Source of the DNA: Ideonella_A sakaiensis_A
GTDB lineage: Bacteria > Pseudomonadota > Gammaproteobacteria > Burkholderiales > Burkholderiaceae_C
Assembly: GCF_048320135.1 (NCBI RefSeq)
Contig: NZ_CP182947.1
Span: forward strand, 2,914,001-2,978,000
DNA length: 64,000 bases
Reading direction: 5' to 3'
Shown: positions 59,565 to 64,000 of the stretch, piece by piece
Layout: each line of letters starts with the position of its first letter
Numbering within the stretch: the first letter of the stretch is position 1
Position numbers and translations under genes: made by a program
Notes under the pieces: model-generated
Told to the model about the DNA's origin: nothing
Seen by the model: the letters and a program-made list of their open reading frames with translations, nothing else
The model's database searches: none

Positions 59565-59699
59565 CGGGCGGTCCTTTCGTCAGGGGGGTGTGAGCCGGAT
59601 CGCACCGGATACGGCTTCGTGTGCACTGTAGCCGGTGGCCGGGCTGGGCGGCCGCCTGCGAATCGATGAACTGCAGCCGCGAAGACGTCAGAATGCGCC

Positions 59700-60320
59700 A
59701 TGACCCGAGCCGACGACCCCCGCCAGTACAGCCCCGCCGCAGACCGCAACCGCGAGCCGATCCTGAACGAGCTGCAGCGCCTGCTGCCGCCAGCAGGCCT
59801 GATGCTCGAGATCGCCAGCGGCACCGGTCAGCATGCGGCCGCATTCAGTGAAGCGCTGCCCGGCTGGCACTGGCAACCGACCGATGCCGACGAATCGGCG
59901 CTGCGCTCGATCGCAGCCTGGTGCTCGGCCTGCGACCGGGTGCGCAAGCCGCTGCTGCTCGATGTCACGCAGTCCGACTGGCCGGGCGTGCCGGCCGAGG
60001 TCGATGCGATCTACTGCGCGAACATGATCCACATCTCGCCGCCGGAAACGACGGTCGGACTGCTGCAGGGCGCGGCGCGCCATCTGCGGCGGCCGGACGG
60101 ACTGCTGATCACCTATGGCCCCTACATCGAGGACGGCGTCACGACCGCACCGAGCAACCTGCAGTTCGATCTCGAACTGAAGCGCCGCAATCCGGCGTGG
60201 GGGCTCCGGCGGCGCGAGGATGTCGAACGGGTCGCCGGCGAAGCCGGGCTCGAACTGCGCGAACGTGTCCCGATGCCGGCGAACAACCTGTTGTTGCTGT
60301 GGGGGTGGCGCGCCAGCTAG
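59700..60320 (+). CDS. DUF938 methyltransferase-like protein
   Basis: 206 residues of the DUF938 family: RQYSPAADRNREPILNELQR, then a SAM-binding motif LMLEIASGTGQHAAAFSEALP and CANMIHISPPE, YGPYIEDGV. The Rossmann motif suggests an S-adenosylmethionine-dependent methyltransferase, substrate unknown. It converges on the esterase gene with a 4-base overlap and is divergent from the SDR. Confidence 0.9.
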   Translation: MTRADDPRQYSPAADRNREPILNELQRLLPPAGLMLEIASGTGQHAAAFSEALPGWHWQPTDADESALRSIAAWCSACDRVRKPLLLDVTQSDWPGVPAEVDAIYCANMIHISPPETTVGLLQGAARHLRRPDGLLITYGPYIEDGVTTAPSNLQFDLELKRRNPAWGLRRREDVERVAGEAGLELRERVPMPANNLLLLWGWRAS

Positions 60321-61045
60321 GGTTTGTCGAGCTCCTTGCTCGATGCCGGTTTCGACAGCACCGGCGCTTCGCTCATCGCCTCGCGCCACAGCCGGCGCGG
60401 CAGGAATGTGCGCAGCTGCTCGATCGCCTTGTCGATCAACCGCGGGTGCAGCTGATGGCCGATGCCGGGCAGGATGTCGGCGGTGATGTCGGCGCCGAGC
60501 AGCACCAGCGCATTCGCCGCATCGATCACCGGCGTTGCCGGCACGACCTCGTCGGCCAGGCCGTGCAGCAGGTGCAGCGTGGTGTCAGTCGGCGCATGGT
60601 CGGGAATGGTCGTGTGGCGGCCGCCGAAGGCGAGCACGCGGCCGGCCAGTTGCGGCTCGACCTGTACCGCCTCGAGCGCGACGATTGCGCCCTGCGAAAA
60701 TCCGGCCAGCGCGGTGCGCTGCCACGACATCGAGAACTGCTGCTGCAGGTTGCGCACCGTCGCAACGAACGCCGGCAGCGCCGCCTGCACCCTGGCCGCC
60801 CGGTTGTCGTCGTTGATGCCGGCGCGCGAAAAATACTGGTAGCCGTCGACCGGTTTGCCGCTGCCGGCCGGATCATCGGCCTGCAGCGGCGCCTGCAGGC
60901 ACAACACCGCGGCCTGCGGGTATTCGCGGGCCAGCGCCTCGGCCAGCGGGCGCATCGCATCCGGCGTCTGGCCATGCCCATGCAGCAGCAGGAACAGCAG
61001 ATCGGGCGCGCCGTCGTCGGGCAGCCGGGCCAGGGTCGTCGTCAT
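60317..61045 (-). CDS. YpfH/phospholipase-carboxylesterase-type esterase
   Basis: A 242-aa alpha/beta hydrolase: LLLHGHGQTPDAM (oxyanion), nucleophile elbow AGFSQGAIVALEA, and the late Asp and His (LHGLADEVVP, LPGIGHQLHP). No signal peptide. Similar to YpfH and small carboxylesterases. Start 61045 (MTTTLARL) is chosen over an open Cys/Arg-rich extension. It lies 13 bases downstream of the FadJ-like gene on the same strand and may share its transcript. Confidence 0.88.
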   Translation of the reverse strand: MTTTLARLPDDGAPDLLFLLLHGHGQTPDAMRPLAEALAREYPQAAVLCLQAPLQADDPAGSGKPVDGYQYFSRAGINDDNRAARVQAALPAFVATVRNLQQQFSMSWQRTALAGFSQGAIVALEAVQVEPQLAGRVLAFGGRHTTIPDHAPTDTTLHLLHGLADEVVPATPVIDAANALVLLGADITADILPGIGHQLHPRLIDKAIEQLRTFLPRRLWREAMSEAPVLSKPASSKELDKP

Positions 61046-61058
61046 CGCGGCGGACCGA

Positions 61059-63185
61059 TCAGTTGAAGGTCTTGCCTTCTTCGGCCAGCCGGACCAGCAA
61101 CGGCGCCGGCTGCCACGACGGGTCGGCGCCCGGCTCGGCAGCGAATTTGCGCAGGCTGCGCACGACATTCGGCAGGCCGACGGTATCGGCGTAGAACATC
61201 GGCCCGCCGCGCTGCACCGGGTGGCCGTAACCGTTCAGGTAGACGAGGTCGATGTCGGACGCGCGCGCCGCAATGCCTTCCTCGAGGATGCGTGCACCTT
61301 CGTTGACGAGCGCATAGATGCAGCGCTCGACGATTTCCTGGTCGCTGATCTTGCGCGGCGTGACATTGTTCGCGAGCCGATAGTCGGTGATCAGCTTGTC
61401 GGTCAGCGGATCGGGAATCGGTTCGCGTTTGCCGGCCTCGTAGCGGTACCAGCCGGCACCGGTTTTCTGGCCGAAGCGGCCGGCCTCGCACAACAGGTCG
61501 GCAATGCCGGGCTTCATCTCGACGCCGGCCTCGGCTGCGCGACGCTTGCGGGTTGCCCAGCCGATATCCAGACCGGCGAGGTCGCCGACGCGGAACGGCC
61601 CCATCGCGAGCCCGAATTTCTGCAAGGCGTTGTCGACCTGCTGCGGCGCCGCGCCGGCAATCACCAGTGCATTCGCGGCGGCGCCGTACCGCGCCAGCAT
61701 CCGGTTGCCGATGAAGCCGTCGCAGACGCCGGAGACGACCGCGACCTTCTTGATCTTCTTCGCCAGCGCCATGCAGGTGGCGAGCACATCGGGCGCGGTT
61801 TGTTCACCACGCACGATCTCGAGCAGCCGCATCACGTTGGCCGGGCTGAAGAAGTGCAGGCCGATCACGTCCTGCGGCCGCTTCGTGAAGGCGGCGATCT
61901 TGTTCAGATCCAGATACGAGGTATTCGATGCGAGGATCGCGCCGGGCTTGCAGGTCTTGTCGAGTGTCTCGAAAACCGTCTTCTTGACGTCCATGTTCTC
62001 GAATACCGCCTCGATCACGAGATCGGCATCGGCGAAATCGGCATAGTCCAGCGTCGGCTTCAGCAGGCCCATCCGCTGCTCGACCTGCTCGGGCTTCAAC
62101 TTGCCCTTCTTCATCGAGTTTTCGTAATTGCGGCGGATCGTCGCGACGCCCTTGTCGAGCGCCTCCTGCTTCATTTCGAGCAACACGACCGGGATGCCGG
62201 CGGTCAGAAAATTCATCGTGATGCCGCCGCCCATCGTGCCGGCGCCGATCACGCCGACCTTGCCGATCTCGCGCTGCGGCGTATCGGCTGGAATGTCGGG
62301 CAGCTTGCCGGCGGCGCGCTCGGCGGCAAAGACATGGCGCAGCGACTTCGACTCCGGCGTATTCATCAGCGCCAGGAAATCCTCGCGCTCGAGCCGCACC
62401 GCCTCGTCGAACGGCAGCTTGACCGAACGGGCCACCGCCTCCCAGCATTTCAGCGGCGCCGGCAAAGCATTCGCGGTTGCGGCAATCGTATTGCGGGCAA
62501 ATTGCAGATAGCCGGCGGCATTCGGGTGCGTGACCTTCAGATCGCGCACCTTGCGCACCGGCTTGCCCTCATCGACCACTTTCTGCGCGAAGTCGACCGC
62601 GGCCGCGACCACATCGCCGTCGGCAACGGCGTCGAGCAGCGCGGTATCGGCCAGTTTGGCTGCCGCCACCGGCGTGCCGCTGACGATCATGTTCAGCGCG
62701 GTCTCCAGCCCGACCAGCCGCGGCAGCCGCTGCGTGCCGGTGGCGCCGGGCAGCAGGCCGAGCTTGACTTCGGGCAGGCCGAGCGTCGCATCGCGCTGCG
62801 CAACGCGGAAATGCGCAGCCATCGCCAGCTCGAGGCCGCCGCCGAGGCACTGGCCGGCAATCGCTGCGACCACCGGTTTCGGGCTGTCCTCGACCAGCGA
62901 GATCAATACCCGCAGGTTCGGTTCGCGCAGCGCCTTCGGCGTGCCGAATTCGGTGACGTCGGCACCACCGGAAAAGGCGCGTGCGCTGCCGGTCAGCACG
63001 ATGGCCGCGATCGCATCGTCGGCATGGGCCTGGTCCAGCGCCATTGCGACGCCGTTGCGCAGGTCGAAGCCGAGGCCGTTGACCGGCGGCTTGTTCATCG
63101 TGATGACGGCGATCTTGCCGCGCTTGTCGAGCGTGACGAATTCGTTGATCGCGCTGGCGGCGGCGCCGGTTGCTGCTGGATTCAT
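61059..63185 (-). CDS. Bifunctional enoyl-CoA hydratase/3-hydroxyacyl-CoA dehydrogenase
   Basis: A 708-aa beta-oxidation enzyme. N-terminal crotonase domain (about 1-190: ITMNKPPVNGL, FSGGADVTEFG, GQCLGGGLELAMAAHFRVA with the catalytic Glu), then the dehydrogenase (GVIGAGTMGGGI, NTSYLDLNKIA, LHFFSPANVMRLLEIVRG, CDGFIGNRML). It performs hydration and oxidation of enoyl-CoA in the cytosol. AGGAGA upstream fixes the start. No thiolase gene is adjacent in the window. It is not assigned to FadB versus FadJ. Confidence 0.93.
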   Translation of the reverse strand: MNPAATGAAASAINEFVTLDKRGKIAVITMNKPPVNGLGFDLRNGVAMALDQAHADDAIAAIVLTGSARAFSGGADVTEFGTPKALREPNLRVLISLVEDSPKPVVAAIAGQCLGGGLELAMAAHFRVAQRDATLGLPEVKLGLLPGATGTQRLPRLVGLETALNMIVSGTPVAAAKLADTALLDAVADGDVVAAAVDFAQKVVDEGKPVRKVRDLKVTHPNAAGYLQFARNTIAATANALPAPLKCWEAVARSVKLPFDEAVRLEREDFLALMNTPESKSLRHVFAAERAAGKLPDIPADTPQREIGKVGVIGAGTMGGGITMNFLTAGIPVVLLEMKQEALDKGVATIRRNYENSMKKGKLKPEQVEQRMGLLKPTLDYADFADADLVIEAVFENMDVKKTVFETLDKTCKPGAILASNTSYLDLNKIAAFTKRPQDVIGLHFFSPANVMRLLEIVRGEQTAPDVLATCMALAKKIKKVAVVSGVCDGFIGNRMLARYGAAANALVIAGAAPQQVDNALQKFGLAMGPFRVGDLAGLDIGWATRKRRAAEAGVEMKPGIADLLCEAGRFGQKTGAGWYRYEAGKREPIPDPLTDKLITDYRLANNVTPRKISDQEIVERCIYALVNEGARILEEGIAARASDIDLVYLNGYGHPVQRGGPMFYADTVGLPNVVRSLRKFAAEPGADPSWQPAPLLVRLAEEGKTFN

Positions 63186-63255
63186 TCGCTTCTCCTGATG
63201 CGACGCAGGGGCGCAAACCTTACCAGCATTCGGCCGCGCAACGCGGCCCGGCAGC

Positions 63256-63924
63256 TCAGCGGCGGCGACGGCGCCGCGGGCGCGTGGCCGGCGCGGCGAT
63301 CCAGCTGCGCGGCGCGCCGGTATCGACATGAACGAACTGGCGCGACGGATAGATGCCGGTGCCGCCGTCGTCGTTGAAGCGGCGCACCATCGCGCCGATC
63401 ACCGAGCTCGATGCGCCCGGCACGATGATGTCGGCCGCCTTGCCGTACAAATGCATCGATTGCCGGCCCGATCCTTCGGCCGACTCGTTGGTGCTGACGG
63501 TTCGGAAACCCGAAGTGATCTCGATCGTCGGCAGCTTGCCGTTGAATTCCATCCAGCGCTGCACGCCGCACAACACGTCGAGCAGTTCGGGGTCGATCTG
63601 CACGATGCGGTTGGCGCGCACGTCGCGCAGCATGTGGCAGGCGGCCACGTAGCCGTCGCGGTCGAGCGAGCCATCGGCGTTGCGGTAGCGGATGCGCATC
63701 GCCGGCCCGTCGCGGCGCATCAGGATGCTGCGGTCACCGGCGAGCAGCGCGGCACGCCAGTCGAGTCCGTCGCGCGAGCGCGCCGGTTCGATCTCGGTTG
63801 CGTCGGTTCGGCCGCTGCTGGTCGCGGTCGCAGTCAGGCCGAAACTGCCGAGCAGAAAACCTGTTCCGATGCCGGCCAGCAGGCGCCGGCGACCCGTCAG
63901 CGGGCCGCTTGTCTCGTCACTCAT
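63256..63924 (-). CDS. Tat-exported DUF882 / YcbK-like peptidase (M15 superfamily fold)
   Basis: 222 residues: twin-Arg signal TGRRRLLAGIGTGFLLGSFG, then the DUF882 domain with ITSGFRT, HLYGKAADI and FVHVDTG, the three motifs giving zinc ligands His, Asp and His. YcbK-like proteins act on the periplasmic cell wall; a D,D- or L,D-peptidase role is plausible. The C-terminus is Arg-rich. ATG 63924 with GAGGTG upstream is chosen over GTG 63927. The remaining 76 bases to the window end hold only its leader. Confidence 0.9.
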   Translation of the reverse strand: MSDETSGPLTGRRRLLAGIGTGFLLGSFGLTATATSSGRTDATEIEPARSRDGLDWRAALLAGDRSILMRRDGPAMRIRYRNADGSLDRDGYVAACHMLRDVRANRIVQIDPELLDVLCGVQRWMEFNGKLPTIEITSGFRTVSTNESAEGSGRQSMHLYGKAADIIVPGASSSVIGAMVRRFNDDGGTGIYPSRQFVHVDTGAPRSWIAAPATRPRRRRRR

Positions 63925-64000
63925 CACGGCACCTCTTCGCGTCGATCATGCGGGCCTGCAGCAGGTATCGGCGCCGACCGCTGGAACTGGAGCGCGCGGT

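Noticed and set aside
1..64000. tRNA or rRNA genes, att sites next to tRNAs, integrases or transposases
   Set aside because: Looked for at the edges of the A+T-rich insert and the cassette; none could be supported by sequence.

Overview
The window is G+C-rich chromosomal DNA (about two thirds G+C by eye) with dense genes, short gaps, frequent 4-base start/stop overlaps and TTG/GTG starts. The gene content fits a betaproteobacterium, probably Burkholderiales or Rhodocyclales: glnE beside yhdP and a nitrilase, a separate rfaE2, two Bug/TTT solute-binding proteins, a rhombosortase, and a G-rich CCCCC-TTGA-GGGGG hairpin of a kind common in that group. Genus is not assigned. No rRNA, tRNA or CRISPR array was seen.

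Layout. 1-15.7 kb is core: a cut-off lipoprotein, prfC, a DJ-1/PfpI protein without the usual Cys, dps with oxyR, a Yip1 membrane protein, a nitrilase, yhdP (1410 aa), glnE, a rhombosortase, an EamA exporter and rfaE2. 15.75-16.75 kb has no gene and holds a roughly 700-bp imperfect palindrome with REP-like ends. 16.75-32.4 kb is mostly core: GST, glycosyltransferase, M48 protease, AmpG-like permease, M14 peptidase, proA, AEC carrier, a UbiH-type hydroxylase, then an SPFH/zinc-ribbon pair, a small MscS channel and an MgtE-type Mg2+ transporter preceded by a soluble MgtE-like paralogue.

32.4-42.2 kb is the accessory, defence-flavoured part. A conspicuously A+T-rich insert of about 2 kb carries a predicted anti-phage dCTP deaminase, a strongly structured segment just upstream of it, and a 63-codon downstream gene with its own ribosome binding site. 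A RelB/ParE-type toxin-antitoxin pair follows. After a gamma-glutamyltransferase/Bug pair with a divergent LysR regulator and some small envelope genes comes tspO and a TIR-domain membrane protein.

42.2-46.3 kb is a catabolic cassette (Bug protein, CoA-transferase, CitE-like lyase, MarR regulator, 5' stub of an alcohol dehydrogenase). It is bracketed by direct repeats: the 3' ends of both tspO and lrp occur on each side, one copy of each broken. This marks a recombination event.

46.6-59.6 kb returns to core and sugar-acid genes: Lrp with a divergent acetolactate synthase, two tandemly duplicated small secreted proteins, garD (galactarate dehydratase), a secreted hydrolase with a divergent LysR regulator, and a LacI regulator followed by gudD (glucarate dehydratase), a 2-hydroxyacid dehydrogenase, a cupin and an SDR. 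Matching palindromes overlap the lacI and gudD promoters, so LacI probably controls aldarate use; the lacI promoter spacing predicts a leaderless transcript. The window ends with a DUF938 protein, an esterase, a bifunctional FadJ-type enzyme and a Tat-exported DUF882 protein. Gene starts were chosen from Shine-Dalgarno (SD) spacing where visible.
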